Of a DNA stretch of 38,524 bases, positions 16,713-26,017 are shown piece by piece. The notes beneath the pieces are model-generated. The model saw nothing but the letters and a program-made list of their open reading frames with translations, did no database searches and was not told where the DNA came from. Origin of the DNA: an uncultured Paracoccaceae bacterium (GTDB taxonomy: Bacteria; Pseudomonadota; Alphaproteobacteria; Rhodobacterales; Rhodobacteraceae); NCBI GenBank assembly GCA_938049225.1, contig CALICM010000071.1, positions 1 to 38,524 of the forward strand. The letters run 5' to 3'. The first letter of the stretch is position 1. Each line of letters begins with the position of its first letter. The position numbers and the translations under genes were made by a program.

Positions 16713-17987
16713 CTAAACGATACCGCCCCCCACGCCCGACACCGCCGGACGTTCGCCCGCAACCCGGGCGCGATAGCCTGACGCCCGATAGGTCGCCACC
16801 GGGTCGATGGCGCCACCGCCCTCCAGCCGGGCCATGGCCAGGATCGGCTCAACATCCGTCCGAAAGCCGTGCTTGAGGGTCGTCGCGGCCATCAGGGCGT
16901 CGTTCTCGTCCTGGAACCCGACCAGTGCGGCGCGGTCGACCAGCAGCGCTTGCGCATATGCGCGCTGAACCTCCATCGCCGAGGTCATTAGGCTTTCAAT
17001 CGGGTCGGTCACGTTGTGACTTTGGTCGAGCATATGCATCGGGTTGAAACCCGGTGTCCCCTCAGCCTCGACCAACTCGTTGAACACCAAAAACAGACGA
17101 TAGGGGTCGATGCTGCCGGTGTCTAAATCGTCGTCGCCGTATTTGCTGTCATTGAAGTGAAACCCGCCCAGTTTGCCGAATTGGGTCAAACGGGCGACGA
17201 TCATCTCAATGTTTACATTGGGCGCGTGATGACCCAGGTCGACCAAGCATTTAGCCTGGTCCCCCAATTGCTGCGCGATCAGCAGGTTTGTGCCCCAGTC
17301 CTGAACCACCGTGGAATAGAACGCGGGCTCGTACATTTTGTGTTCCGTCAGCAGGGTCCAATCATCCGGCAGGGCCGCATAGATTTGCTGTGTCGCCTCT
17401 AGATACCGCTCGAACTGCCGGGTGAAATTGGCTTGCCCAGGGAAGTTGGACCCATCCCCCACCCAAATCGTCAGCGCTTTCGATCCAATTTTCTCGCCCA
17501 GCGCGATACAGGCGATGTTGTGTTCGACGGCCTGCCGCCGCGTGGCCGCGTCGGTATGGGAAAGGGAGCCGAATTTGTAGCTGTGTGTTTGGCCCGGCTG
17601 GTCTTGAAAGGTGTTAGAGTTCATCGCGTCGAACCTGAGCCCGACCTGTTCGGCCTTAGCATTCAGATCGGTCGCAGGGGCATCATCCCAAGGAATGTGA
17701 AGCGAGACCGAGGGCGTGGCCCGGGTCAGTTGCTGGATCACCCCGCAATCGTCCAGCTTATCGAAAATGCCACGCGGTTCGCCTGCGCCTGGAAAGCGGG
17801 CGAACCGCGTGCCGCCGGTGCCAACCCCCCAGCTGGGCACGGCAACGCCATAGCGCGCGACCTTGGATTTGATACGCGCGATGTCGATGCCCCGGCGATC
17901 CAATTGAGCACCCAACGCGGCATAATCCGCGTTCAACCGCTCTAAGCGGTCTGCATTCTGCTGCGTGATGATGTCGGCATTGATCAT
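16713..17987 (-). CDS. rhaI: L-rhamnose isomerase, catabolic RhaI type
   Basis: 424 residues from ATG 17987, chosen because AGGGGG lies five bases upstream; a GTG six bases earlier is possible. Converts L-rhamnose to L-rhamnulose. It belongs to the TIM-barrel sugar isomerase type found in Rhizobium and Pseudomonas (TIGR02629), not the E. coli RhaA type. Candidate metal- and substrate-binding segments are TEHKMYEPAFYS near residue 215, VDLGHHAPNVNIEMI near 250 and GFHFNDSKYGDDDLD near 276-289. It follows rhaD by about nine bases and is cotranscribed with it. Confidence 0.94.
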   Translation of the reverse strand: MINADIITQQNADRLERLNADYAALGAQLDRRGIDIARIKSKVARYGVAVPSWGVGTGGTRFARFPGAGEPRGIFDKLDDCGVIQQLTRATPSVSLHIPWDDAPATDLNAKAEQVGLRFDAMNSNTFQDQPGQTHSYKFGSLSHTDAATRRQAVEHNIACIALGEKIGSKALTIWVGDGSNFPGQANFTRQFERYLEATQQIYAALPDDWTLLTEHKMYEPAFYSTVVQDWGTNLLIAQQLGDQAKCLVDLGHHAPNVNIEMIVARLTQFGKLGGFHFNDSKYGDDDLDTGSIDPYRLFLVFNELVEAEGTPGFNPMHMLDQSHNVTDPIESLMTSAMEVQRAYAQALLVDRAALVGFQDENDALMAATTLKHGFRTDVEPILAMARLEGGGAIDPVATYRASGYRARVAGERPAVSGVGGGIV

Positions 17988-17996
17988 GGCCACCCC

Positions 17997-20102
17997 CTAG
18001 CGCGTGAACGCCTGAACGTTGCCCGCGTCCACATTAATGATGTTCCCGGTCGATTTGGCCGAAAGGTCCGCCGCCAAAAAATACGCGGCCTCGGCGACAT
18101 CCTCGGGCAATACTGACCGTTTAAGGAGCGAGCGTTCGCGGTAGTGCGCCTCCAGCCCCTCTTTGTCCTTACCATAGGTCGCGGCGCGTTCCTTCAGCCA
18201 GTCGCCGGACCAGATTTTGGATCCCTTCAGAACGGCGTCTGGGTTCACGACATTCACCCGAATGCCATGCGGCGCACCTTCAAGTGCAAGGCAGCGGGCC
18301 AGGTGGATCTCGGACGCTTTCGCGGTGCAATAGGCCGACGCATTGGGCGAGGCCGCAAGCCCGTTTTTCGAGGCAACGAAGACCACCGCACCGCCCAGAT
18401 TTTGTGAGAGCATCACCTTGAAAGCCGCCCGACTGACCAGGAAATACCCCGTCGACAGGATCGCCACATTGGTGTTCCACATCTCAAGACTGGTGTCCTG
18501 AACCGGGGCCGAACTGGCGATGCCTGCGTTGGACACCAGAATATCCACACCGCCAAATTCGACGCAGGCCTCGGCAAAGGCGGCGGCGACGGCCGCCTCG
18601 TTGGTGACATCCATGACAACCGTCCGAACCACATCTGACGAATAGCGATCTGTCAGGTTGGCCGAGGTTTCGGCCAATGCGGCGGCGTCGATGTCAGCCA
18701 ACACCACGCACGCCCCCTCGCGCAGGTATCGCTCGGCCGTGGCCGAGCCGATCCCACCGGCACCCCCCGTCACCAAAGCCACCCGGCCCGCCAGTGATTT
18801 GGGTTTTGGCAAGCGCTGCAGTTTTGCCTCCTCCAACAGCCAATATTCGATGTCAAAGGCCTCCTGCTCGGGCAGGCCTTGGTACAGCGAGACCGCATCG
18901 GCGCCACGCATCACGTTGATCGCATTGACATAAAACTCGCCCGAGATCCGCGCGGTCGCTTTGTCCTTGGCAAAGGTGATCATGCCGACCCCCGGGACCA
19001 GATAGACCACCGCATTGGGGTCGCGGATGGCTGGGCTGCCCTCTCGCTTACAACGTTCATAATAGGCCGTGTAGTCCGCGCGATAGGCCGCGACCGCACC
19101 GGCCAGGCCGGCCAAGGTGGCATTGACATCCGGTTTGGCGGGGTCGAAATCGACCATCAAGGGGCGGATTTTGGTGCGCAGGAAATGGTCCGGGCAAGAT
19201 GTCCCCAAGGCCGCCAATCGCTGCATATCCGTCGCATTCACAAAGTCCAGAACCGCAGCGCTGTCCGTGAAATGACCGACCATATGCTGCCGCCCCGAGA
19301 CCATGCCACGGATCGCGGGCATCAGCCGCGCTGCAATGGCGCTCCGCTCGGCGCTCGGCAAACTGGTGTGCTTGGCACCCCCAAAAGCGGCCTTGTTTGC
19401 AGTTTGCACCGCAAACCAATCCGTGGCCGTTTGGATCACCTCAAGCGTCAGGGCATAACAGTCCGCCGCATCATCGTCCCAGGTGAACAGACCATGGCTT
19501 TCAAGAACGACCCCTTCGGCCTGTGGGTTCTCTTCGCAGAACTCGGACAGCCAAAGGCCCAGCTCAAACCCTGGCCGCTTCCATGGCAGCCAACCGATGC
19601 GGTCCCCGAAAATCTGCTGCGTCAGGGCCTTGCTGTCCTTGGCCGCCGCGATCGCGATGATCGCGTCAGGGTGCATATGGTCGACGTGTTTGCGGGGCAC
19701 ATAAGCGTGCAAAGGTGTGTCGATCGAAGCAGCGCGCGGGTTCAGGTTGAAGGTGCAATGGGGCAGGTAGCCGACCATCTCGTCCTCGAAGGCGACCCCG
19801 CGATACAGGCCACGCAGGGCGCGCAGTTTGTCCATGTAAAGGGTCGAGAACCCGTCCATCTTGATGGACCCGACATCACCCCCTGATCCTTTGACCCATA
19901 GAACTTCGACCATCTCGCCGGTCAGCGGGTCCCGCTCCATCACCTTGGCCGAGGTATTGCCTCCGCCATAGTTGGTGATTCGCTTGTCCGACCCCAACAG
20001 GTTCGACCGATACAGCAGCTTCTCAGGCTCGCTCATCCCCGCTGCATGTGCGGTATCCCATTTATTTTCAAGGTGTTGAGGGGGGGCAGGCTGGCGCATC
20101 AT
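17997..20102 (-). CDS. rhaD: Bifunctional rhamnulose-1-phosphate aldolase / short-chain dehydrogenase
   Basis: 701 residues, matching the fused RhaD type (TIGR02632). The N-terminal class II aldolase domain (residues ~20-400) has GGGNTSAK, the HVDHMHPDAIIAIAA metal-ligand region and VLESHGLFTWDDD. It splits L-rhamnulose-1-phosphate to DHAP and L-lactaldehyde. A C-terminal SDR domain starts near residue 430 with VALVTGGAGGIGSATAERYL, then VSNAGIAS and the SAYCTAKASE active-site Tyr-Lys, and is predicted to oxidise lactaldehyde to lactate with NAD. Two ATGs are adjacent; the second (20099) has better spacing to GGAG. Divergent from rhaR. Confidence 0.95.
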   Translation of the reverse strand: MMRQPAPPQHLENKWDTAHAAGMSEPEKLLYRSNLLGSDKRITNYGGGNTSAKVMERDPLTGEMVEVLWVKGSGGDVGSIKMDGFSTLYMDKLRALRGLYRGVAFEDEMVGYLPHCTFNLNPRAASIDTPLHAYVPRKHVDHMHPDAIIAIAAAKDSKALTQQIFGDRIGWLPWKRPGFELGLWLSEFCEENPQAEGVVLESHGLFTWDDDAADCYALTLEVIQTATDWFAVQTANKAAFGGAKHTSLPSAERSAIAARLMPAIRGMVSGRQHMVGHFTDSAAVLDFVNATDMQRLAALGTSCPDHFLRTKIRPLMVDFDPAKPDVNATLAGLAGAVAAYRADYTAYYERCKREGSPAIRDPNAVVYLVPGVGMITFAKDKATARISGEFYVNAINVMRGADAVSLYQGLPEQEAFDIEYWLLEEAKLQRLPKPKSLAGRVALVTGGAGGIGSATAERYLREGACVVLADIDAAALAETSANLTDRYSSDVVRTVVMDVTNEAAVAAAFAEACVEFGGVDILVSNAGIASSAPVQDTSLEMWNTNVAILSTGYFLVSRAAFKVMLSQNLGGAVVFVASKNGLAASPNASAYCTAKASEIHLARCLALEGAPHGIRVNVVNPDAVLKGSKIWSGDWLKERAATYGKDKEGLEAHYRERSLLKRSVLPEDVAEAAYFLAADLSAKSTGNIINVDAGNVQAFTR

Positions 20103-20181
20103 AGTCTCCGAAAAGGCATGACCAAAGGCAGTGTTTGGAGCAAAAGGTGACGCGAAGGGCGGGTCAAGTCAATCTATATCA

Positions 20182-20224
20182 ATCATAATTAGTCATTAAT
20201 TTATCATTTTTGACTGATTATGAT
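20182..20224. promoter_or_regulatory. Inverted repeat in the rhaD/rhaR divergent promoter, candidate RhaR operator
   Basis: ATCATAATTAGTCA (20182-20195) and TGACTGATTATGAT (20211-20224) are inverted repeats matching at 13 of 14 positions around an AT-rich 15-base spacer. The region between the two divergent transcripts is strikingly AT-rich compared with its surroundings. DeoR-family proteins such as RhaR bind repeats of this kind; the assignment is inferred. Confidence 0.65.
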
Positions 20225-20289
20225 AAACCATGATTGACAAATGGTCGCAATTTGCCACAATCCCCCGAAGCGAAAAGGAAACGGCCAGG

Positions 20290-21093
20290 ATGCACGAGAA
20301 GGACAGACACAGAATTATACTCTCAGCCGTGCAGGATCGGCCGGTGGTGACTGTGATTGATCTGTGCGTCCTCACCAGCGCGTCCGAGGCAACGATACGG
20401 CGCGACATTGCCACGCTGGACCGCCAAAAACGGCTGCGCCGGGTGCGTGGCGGGGCCGAAGCGATCACCACCACGCCCTTTGTCGGGCTGGCCGGACGCC
20501 CTTTCTCGGTCAACGAAACGATGCATATCGCCGAGAAACAGGCCATTGCGGCGGCGGCCGTCGATCTTTGCTCGGATGGTGAGCCCATTATTATCAATGG
20601 CGGCACGACCACCTTTCAAATGGTCCACCCCCTGGCCAATCGGCGGATGCAGGTGTTCACCAACTCCTTTCCAATCGCCGAGCATTTGCTGAAGAACACA
20701 CGCAACACGGTGATGTTGTCCGGCGGCGTGATCTATCGCGAGCAGAACATCATCCTGTCGCCGTTCGAGAACGACGTGACCCGAAATTTCTATGCCAAGC
20801 GGATGTTCATGGGCGCCCAGGGCATCGGTCCCTTGGGGTTGATGGAGCAGGATCCCTTGTTGATCCAAGCTGAGGAAAAGCTGATCGGGCAGGCTGATGA
20901 ATTGATTGTTTTGGTCGACAGCTCGAAATTCGCCAATCGGTCCAGCCTGGTGCTGTGTCCGCTGGACCGGATCGACACAATCATCACCGACGACCGTATC
21001 CCAGACCGCACGGCAGCTATGCTGGACGCGGCGGATGTGACGCTGATCGTCGTGCCCGCGGGCACGACGCAAAAAGAAGAGGTGGCGTCCTAA
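20290..21093 (+). CDS. rhaR: DeoR family transcriptional regulator of rhamnose catabolism
   Basis: 267 residues from ATG 20290. An in-frame start at 20230 would fall at the operator region and lacks a ribosome site. The DeoR N-terminal helix-turn-helix reads VVTVIDLCVLTSASEATIRRDIATLDRQKRLRRVRGG. The C-terminal sugar-phosphate sensor domain has IAAAAVDLCSDGEPIIINGGTTTFQM, TNSFPIAEHLL, VMLSGGVIYREQ and LIVLVDSSKFANRSSLVLCPL. In Rhizobium leguminosarum RhaR is the negative regulator of the rha genes. It heads the rightward rhaRSTPQUK operon. Confidence 0.92.
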   Translation: MHEKDRHRIILSAVQDRPVVTVIDLCVLTSASEATIRRDIATLDRQKRLRRVRGGAEAITTTPFVGLAGRPFSVNETMHIAEKQAIAAAAVDLCSDGEPIIINGGTTTFQMVHPLANRRMQVFTNSFPIAEHLLKNTRNTVMLSGGVIYREQNIILSPFENDVTRNFYAKRMFMGAQGIGPLGLMEQDPLLIQAEEKLIGQADELIVLVDSSKFANRSSLVLCPLDRIDTIITDDRIPDRTAAMLDAADVTLIVVPAGTTQKEEVAS

Positions 21094-21129
21094 AGCCACT
21101 TTGATTGCAATCACTCCAGGGAGGAAACC

Positions 21130-22125
21130 ATGAGTGTACTAAAGAAAGTCATCGCCTCGGCCGCCGTGGCCACGGCCTTGTTGAGTGGTCCGGCTCTGGC
21201 GCAAGACAACACACGGATTGCCCTTGTGGTCAAAGCGCTGGGAATCGGATTTTTTGAGGCCGCCGCAAAGGGCGCTGAGGAGGCCGCCGCCGAATTGGGC
21301 GGTGTCGAGATCATCTACACCGGCCCCACGGACACCACCGCCGAGGGCCAGATCGAGGTGATCAACGCGCTGATCGCCCAACAGGTTGATGCCATCGCGA
21401 TCTCGGCCAATGACACCGACGCCTTGGTGCCCACCTTGAAAAAGGCGATGGATCGCGGGATCACCGTGATCAGCTGGGACAGTGGCGTGGCGCCCGAGGG
21501 GCGGCAGCTGCACCTGAACCCCTCGTCGAATGCGCTGATAGGGAACATGATCATCAAACTGGCGGCGGACCATCTGCCCGATGGTGGCGAGGTTGCGGTG
21601 CTGTCCGCCACGACCACCGCGACGAACCAGAACATCTGGATCGAAGAAATGACCAAAGTGATGGGCGACTATCCTGGCATCGACGTGGTCTCGACCGTCT
21701 ATGGCGACGATCTGGCCGACAAATCCTATCGCGAGGCCCAAGGCCTGATGCAGGCCCACCCCGAGCTTGACGCGATCATCGCCCCAACCTCGGTCGGGAT
21801 CGTGGCCGCCGCGCAAGCGGTTGTGGACGCGGGCAAAGTCGGCGAGGTCAATGTGACCGGCCTGGGCCTGCCCTCGGAAATGGCGGGGGCCATTGAAAGT
21901 GGCGCATCGCAGTCCTTTGCGATCTGGAACCCGATTGATTTGGGGTATTCTGCGACCGTGTTGGCCTATCAACTGGCCAAGGGCGGCGCGGTGGCCGAGC
22001 CTGGCGCCGAGATCCCGATGGGCCGCATGGGCTCGCTGACGCTGGACGACAACAACGAGGGGGCGATGGCGGATCCGTTTGTCTATGACGCCAGCAACAT
22101 CGACGCGTTCAAGTCGATCTTCTGA
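21130..22125 (+). CDS. rhaS: Rhamnose ABC transporter, periplasmic binding protein
   Basis: 331 residues. A signal peptide ends near LLSGPALAQD (residue ~25). The mature part is a type I periplasmic binding protein of the CUT2/RbsB class: RIALVVKALGIGFFEAAAKGAEEAA, YTGPTDTTAEGQIEVINALIAQQVDAIAISAN, VISWDSGVAPEGR, AIIAPTSVGIVAAAQAVVD and GAIESGASQSFAIWNPIDLGY. It captures rhamnose for the RhaTPQ permease. GGGAGGAAACC provides the ribosome site. It lies 36 bases after rhaR. Confidence 0.94.
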   Translation: MSVLKKVIASAAVATALLSGPALAQDNTRIALVVKALGIGFFEAAAKGAEEAAAELGGVEIIYTGPTDTTAEGQIEVINALIAQQVDAIAISANDTDALVPTLKKAMDRGITVISWDSGVAPEGRQLHLNPSSNALIGNMIIKLAADHLPDGGEVAVLSATTTATNQNIWIEEMTKVMGDYPGIDVVSTVYGDDLADKSYREAQGLMQAHPELDAIIAPTSVGIVAAAQAVVDAGKVGEVNVTGLGLPSEMAGAIESGASQSFAIWNPIDLGYSATVLAYQLAKGGAVAEPGAEIPMGRMGSLTLDDNNEGAMADPFVYDASNIDAFKSIF

Positions 22126-22188
22126 GCCGCTCAGTCCGCCCGGCGCCTGACGCGCCGGGCAACGCCGCCCCGCTGAAAGCGAGCCGAA

Positions 22189-23712
22189 ATGACCAAGCCC
22201 GCGCTGCCCGTTGTGTCGATGGACGCGATCACCAAGACCTTTCCGGGTGTGAAAGCCTTGGATGCGGTTCGGCTGGATCTGTACCCCGGGCAGGTGACGG
22301 CCCTTGTTGGGGAAAATGGCGCAGGCAAATCGACCACCGTGAAAATTCTGACGGGCATCTACCGCCCGGACGGCGGGACCATTCGCATCGACGGCACACC
22401 GGTGACAATCGACAGCGCCAATGCGGCCGCGGATGCGGGCATCACGGCCATCCACCAAGAAACCGTCCTGTTTGATGAGTTGTCGGTGGCCGAGAACATC
22501 TTCATCGGCCACGCCCCCCGCACCCGCACCGGCCTGATCGACAAAACGCAGATGCACCGCGCCGCGGAAAAACTGCTGCGCGAGATCGACGCCCCCATCG
22601 ACCCCCGGACCCGGTTGCGCGATTTGGGCATCGCCAACAAGCATCTGGTGGCCATCGCCCGCGCCTTGTCGGTCGATGCGCGCGTGGTGATCATGGACGA
22701 GCCCACGGCCGCCCTGTCGCACAAAGAAATCACCGAACTTTATGAGCTGATCGAAACGCTCAAATCCCAAGGCAAAGCGATCTTGTTTATCAGCCACAAG
22801 TTTGACGAGATCTTTCGGATTGCGGACCGCTATACCGTGTTTCGTGATGGCGCCTTTGTTGGCGAGGGGCGGATCGCCGATATTGACGAGGATGCCCTGG
22901 TCAAAATGATGGTTGGCCGCACCGTCGATCACATCTTTCCGGACCGCGGCAGCACAATCGCCGAGGACGTGTTGCAGGTCGCGGGCTACAGCCACCCAAC
23001 CGAATTTGCCGATATCGGCTTCACGCTGCGCCGGGGCGAGATTTTGGGGTTTTACGGCCTTGTCGGCGCGGGGCGGTCCGAATTCATGCAAGCGCTCTTT
23101 GGCATCACCAAACCCTCGAAAGGGGTGTGCAAAATTAGTGGCAAGATCCGGGTGATCCGCTCGCCCGCGGATGCGGTGGCCAATGGGATCGTCTATGTCC
23201 CCGAGGATCGGGGGCGACAGGGGGCGATCATCGGACTGCCGATTTTCCAGAACATCACCCTGCCCTCGCTGGGGCGCACCTCGCGTGCGGGGTTTTTGCG
23301 ACTGGCCGAGGAGTTCGCCCTGGCCCGCACCTATGCCGAGCGGCTGGATCTGCGGGCGGCGGCGCTGGATCAGGATGTCGGCAATCTGTCGGGTGGCAAT
23401 CAGCAGAAAATCGTCATCGCCAAATGGCTGGCCACCCAGCCGCAGGTGATCATCTTGGACGAGCCGACCAAAGGCATCGACATCGGCTCGAAAGCCGCCG
23501 TGCACGCCTTCATGGCAGAGCTTGCCGAACAAGGCCTGTCGATCATCATGGTCAGCTCGGAAATCCCCGAGGTTATTGGCATGTCGGATCGCGCGATCAT
23601 CATGCGCGACGGGCGCATCGTGGCCGAACTTGAAGGCGACGCCCTGCGCCCCGAAACCCTTGTGCGCCACGCGGCGGGCATCACGGCATCGCCCCAACTG
23701 GAGGAGGCTTGA
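22189..23712 (+). CDS. rhaT: Rhamnose ABC transporter, ATP-binding subunit
   Basis: 507 residues, two fused ABC domains as in sugar ATPases of the CUT2 class. The first has Walker A GENGAGKST at residues 41-49 and Walker B VVIMDEPTAALS with a degenerate signature (LGIANKHLVAIARAL). The second has a weak Walker A (GLVGAGRSE), the signature NLSGGNQQKIVIAKWL and Walker B VIILDEPTKGIDIG. It powers rhamnose import with RhaP and RhaQ. The name follows the rhizobial ABC nomenclature and is not the E. coli RhaT symporter. Confidence 0.94.
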   Translation: MTKPALPVVSMDAITKTFPGVKALDAVRLDLYPGQVTALVGENGAGKSTTVKILTGIYRPDGGTIRIDGTPVTIDSANAAADAGITAIHQETVLFDELSVAENIFIGHAPRTRTGLIDKTQMHRAAEKLLREIDAPIDPRTRLRDLGIANKHLVAIARALSVDARVVIMDEPTAALSHKEITELYELIETLKSQGKAILFISHKFDEIFRIADRYTVFRDGAFVGEGRIADIDEDALVKMMVGRTVDHIFPDRGSTIAEDVLQVAGYSHPTEFADIGFTLRRGEILGFYGLVGAGRSEFMQALFGITKPSKGVCKISGKIRVIRSPADAVANGIVYVPEDRGRQGAIIGLPIFQNITLPSLGRTSRAGFLRLAEEFALARTYAERLDLRAAALDQDVGNLSGGNQQKIVIAKWLATQPQVIILDEPTKGIDIGSKAAVHAFMAELAEQGLSIIMVSSEIPEVIGMSDRAIIMRDGRIVAELEGDALRPETLVRHAAGITASPQLEEA

Positions 23713-23715
23713 TCC

Positions 23716-24699
23716 ATGTTGCGCCGTCTGCTTCTTCTGCGTGAAACCATCCTCATCGGCGCGATCCTTTTACTGCTGGCGTTGATCGCGACCCGTTTCC
23801 CAGGCTTCATTGCCCCCCGCAATCTGGCCGGCGTTTTCAACGACACCGCCCCGCTGATCATTCTGGCCCTGGGGCAAATGGTGGTCATCCTGACGCGCTG
23901 TATCGATCTGTCTGTGGCCGCCAATCTGGCGCTCTGCGGCATGGTGGCTGCGATGCTGAACGTGGCCATGCCCGGTCTGCCGATCCCGGTCATTATCGCG
24001 CTTGTCATCGCGCTGGGCGCGGTCTTGGGTGCAATAAACGGCCTGCTGGTGTGGAAATTGGCGATACCGCCAATTGTCGTCACCTTAGGCACAATGACGA
24101 TTTTTCGCGGCATTATCTTTCTGATATCGGACGGCAAATGGGTCAACGCCCACGAGATGGGCGCGGCCTTCACCGGTTTTCCAAGGGCCGAGGTTTTGGG
24201 CCTGTCCGTCCTGTCGTGGATCGCCCTTCTGGCGGTTGCCGTCTTTGCGATCATGATGTCGCGCACCCCTTTGGGTCGGTCGATCTTTGCCGTCGGGGGA
24301 AACCCCCATGCGGCGGTTTACACAGGCATCAACGTGGGTCGAGTGCAGTTCTTGGCTTTCGTACTGTCCGGCGCTTTGGCCGGATTGACAGGTTATCTGT
24401 GGGTTGCCCGCTATGCGGTGGCTTATGTCGATATCGCGGGCGGGTTCGAGCTTGAGGTCGTGGCCGCCTGTGTGATCGGCGGCATCTCGATTGCCGGGGG
24501 CGTCGGATCCGTGGGCGGTGCGGTGCTGGGTGCGGTTTTCCTGGGCGTGGTCAAGAACGCCCTACCGGTGATCAATGTCTCGCCCTTCTGGCAACTGGCG
24601 ATCTCGGGCAGTGCAATCCTGATCGCGGTGGCCTTCAACGCCCGCGCCGGGCGCACCAAAGGCCGCATCATCCTCAAATCCGCCGAGGCCACGCCATGA
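23716..24699 (+). CDS. rhaP: Rhamnose ABC transporter, permease subunit
   Basis: 327 residues, mostly hydrophobic helices of the RbsC/CUT2 permease family: LRETILIGAILLLLALIATRFPGF, the conserved LALGQMVVILTRCIDLSVAANLALCGM, AINGLLVWKLAIPPIVVTLGTMTIFRGI and a C-terminal GGISIAGGVGSVGGAVLGAVFLGV. It starts four bases after the rhaT stop and overlaps the rhaQ start (ATGA). With RhaQ it forms the membrane channel. Confidence 0.93.
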   Translation: MLRRLLLLRETILIGAILLLLALIATRFPGFIAPRNLAGVFNDTAPLIILALGQMVVILTRCIDLSVAANLALCGMVAAMLNVAMPGLPIPVIIALVIALGAVLGAINGLLVWKLAIPPIVVTLGTMTIFRGIIFLISDGKWVNAHEMGAAFTGFPRAEVLGLSVLSWIALLAVAVFAIMMSRTPLGRSIFAVGGNPHAAVYTGINVGRVQFLAFVLSGALAGLTGYLWVARYAVAYVDIAGGFELEVVAACVIGGISIAGGVGSVGGAVLGAVFLGVVKNALPVINVSPFWQLAISGSAILIAVAFNARAGRTKGRIILKSAEATP

Positions 24700-25703
24700 G
24701 GGACACCGTCCAGCCCAACCGCCATGTCCCCGACCGGCTCACCAGCCGCGCCCAGCGCATGTTGCGCAGTTGGGAAGCGCTGTTGCTGGCAGTCGCTGTG
24801 GCCATCTTCATGCTCAATTCCTTCGCCTCGCCTTATTTCCTGAATGCCTGGAACCTTAGCGATGCGACGTTCAATTTCACCGAAAAAGCGATGATCGCCT
24901 TTGCGATGGCGCTGCTGATCATCTCGGGCGAGATCGATCTTTCGGTCGCTTCGATCATCGCCCTGGCCAGCACCGCGATGGGGCTGGCAGCGCAATATGG
25001 GGCCGGGACAGGCGAATTGGTGGGGATTGGGTTGGTCGTGGGCCTGCTGTGCGGGGCGTTTAACGGGGTGTTCGTCACGATCCTGGGCCTGCCTTCCATC
25101 GTGGTGACCATAGGCACGATGAGCCTGTTTCGGGGGATCAGCTATATCATCCTGGGCGACGAGGCTTTTCGCGGCTATCCGGCGGATTTCGCCTGGTTCG
25201 GTCAGGGCTATGTCTATTGGGTCTTCACGGTCGAACTGGCCATATTTGCGATCCTCGCCGTGGTCTATGGCGTTTTGCTGCACAAAACCAACTTCGGCCG
25301 CGCCGTCTATGCCATCGGGAACAACCCAACAGGCGCGCTTTTCAGTGGGATCCGGGTGCAGCGGGTGAAGTTCATTCTGTTTCTGTTGACCGGCTTGATG
25401 TCCGGCCTTGCGGCGATCTGCTTGACCTCGCGCCTCGGCTCGACCCGCCCCAGCATCGCCCAAGGGATGGAGCTTGAGGTGGTCACGATGGTCGTCTTGG
25501 GCGGGGTGAACATCCTGGGTGGCTCGGGCTCGATCCCCGGGGTAGTGATTGCGGCCTTTGTGATGGGGCTGGTCACCTTTGGCCTGGGCTTGCTGAACGT
25601 GCCGGGGATCGTGATGTCGATCTTCATCGGGCTGCTGCTGATCGGGGTCATCGCGCTGCCACGACTGTGGGCGATGCTGAGACAAGGGCGGCGGGCGTCA
25701 TGA
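24696..25703 (+). CDS. rhaQ: Rhamnose ABC transporter, second permease subunit
   Basis: 335 residues of the same permease family as RhaP, with the conserved [30 protein letters not shown] segment, [30 protein letters not shown], and [30 protein letters not shown]. The start is fused to the rhaP stop in ATGA, and its own stop overlaps the mutarotase start in the same way, so the rhaTPQU genes are tightly coupled. Confidence 0.93.
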   Translation: MRDTVQPNRHVPDRLTSRAQRMLRSWEALLLAVAVAIFMLNSFASPYFLNAWNLSDATFNFTEKAMIAFAMALLIISGEIDLSVASIIALASTAMGLAAQYGAGTGELVGIGLVVGLLCGAFNGVFVTILGLPSIVVTIGTMSLFRGISYIILGDEAFRGYPADFAWFGQGYVYWVFTVELAIFAILAVVYGVLLHKTNFGRAVYAIGNNPTGALFSGIRVQRVKFILFLLTGLMSGLAAICLTSRLGSTRPSIAQGMELEVVTMVVLGGVNILGGSGSIPGVVIAAFVMGLVTFGLGLLNVPGIVMSIFIGLLLIGVIALPRLWAMLRQGRRAS

Positions 25704-26017
25704 GCGAGCGTTATGTTTTTCGGATGCGCCTCAACCCTGGACAGGCCGAGGAATACCGACGGCGTCACGATGCCATCTGGCCCGAGCTTGTCACCCTGCT
25801 TCAGGGGGCCGGTGTCAGCGACTACAGCATCCATTTGGACGAAGAAACCGGCCTGCTGATCGGCGTTTTGATCCGCACGGACGATCATGGGATGGACGCC
25901 TTGCCCCAGCATCCGGTGATGCAGAAGTGGTGGGCGCATATGGCGGACATCATGGAAACCGACCCCGATAACGCCCCCGTCGCGGTTCCGTTGCCGCGCC
26001 TGTTCCACATGCCATGA
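25700..26017 (+). CDS. rhaU: L-rhamnose mutarotase
   Basis: 105 residues, the usual size of RhaM/RhaU. Family motifs are [46 protein letters not shown] and [21 protein letters not shown], including the HDAIWPEL and KWW elements. It interconverts the alpha and beta anomers of L-rhamnose before isomerisation. Both ends overlap neighbours by ATGA. It is called rhaU in the rhizobial operon and rhaM in enterobacteria. Confidence 0.95.
   Translation: MSERYVFRMRLNPGQAEEYRRRHDAIWPELVTLLQGAGVSDYSIHLDEETGLLIGVLIRTDDHGMDALPQHPVMQKWWAHMADIMETDPDNAPVAVPLPRLFHMP

Noticed and set aside
21139..23697. Very long open frame (852 codons) on the minus strand opposite rhaS and rhaT
   Set aside because: It lies antisense to two clearly recognisable transporter genes and its translation is rich in Gly, His, Arg and Asp without any family motif, the signature of a GC-rich shadow frame.
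24423..25685. 420-codon minus-strand frame opposite rhaQ
   Set aside because: Low-complexity His/Gln/Asp-rich translation antisense to a conserved permease; no ribosome site or motif.
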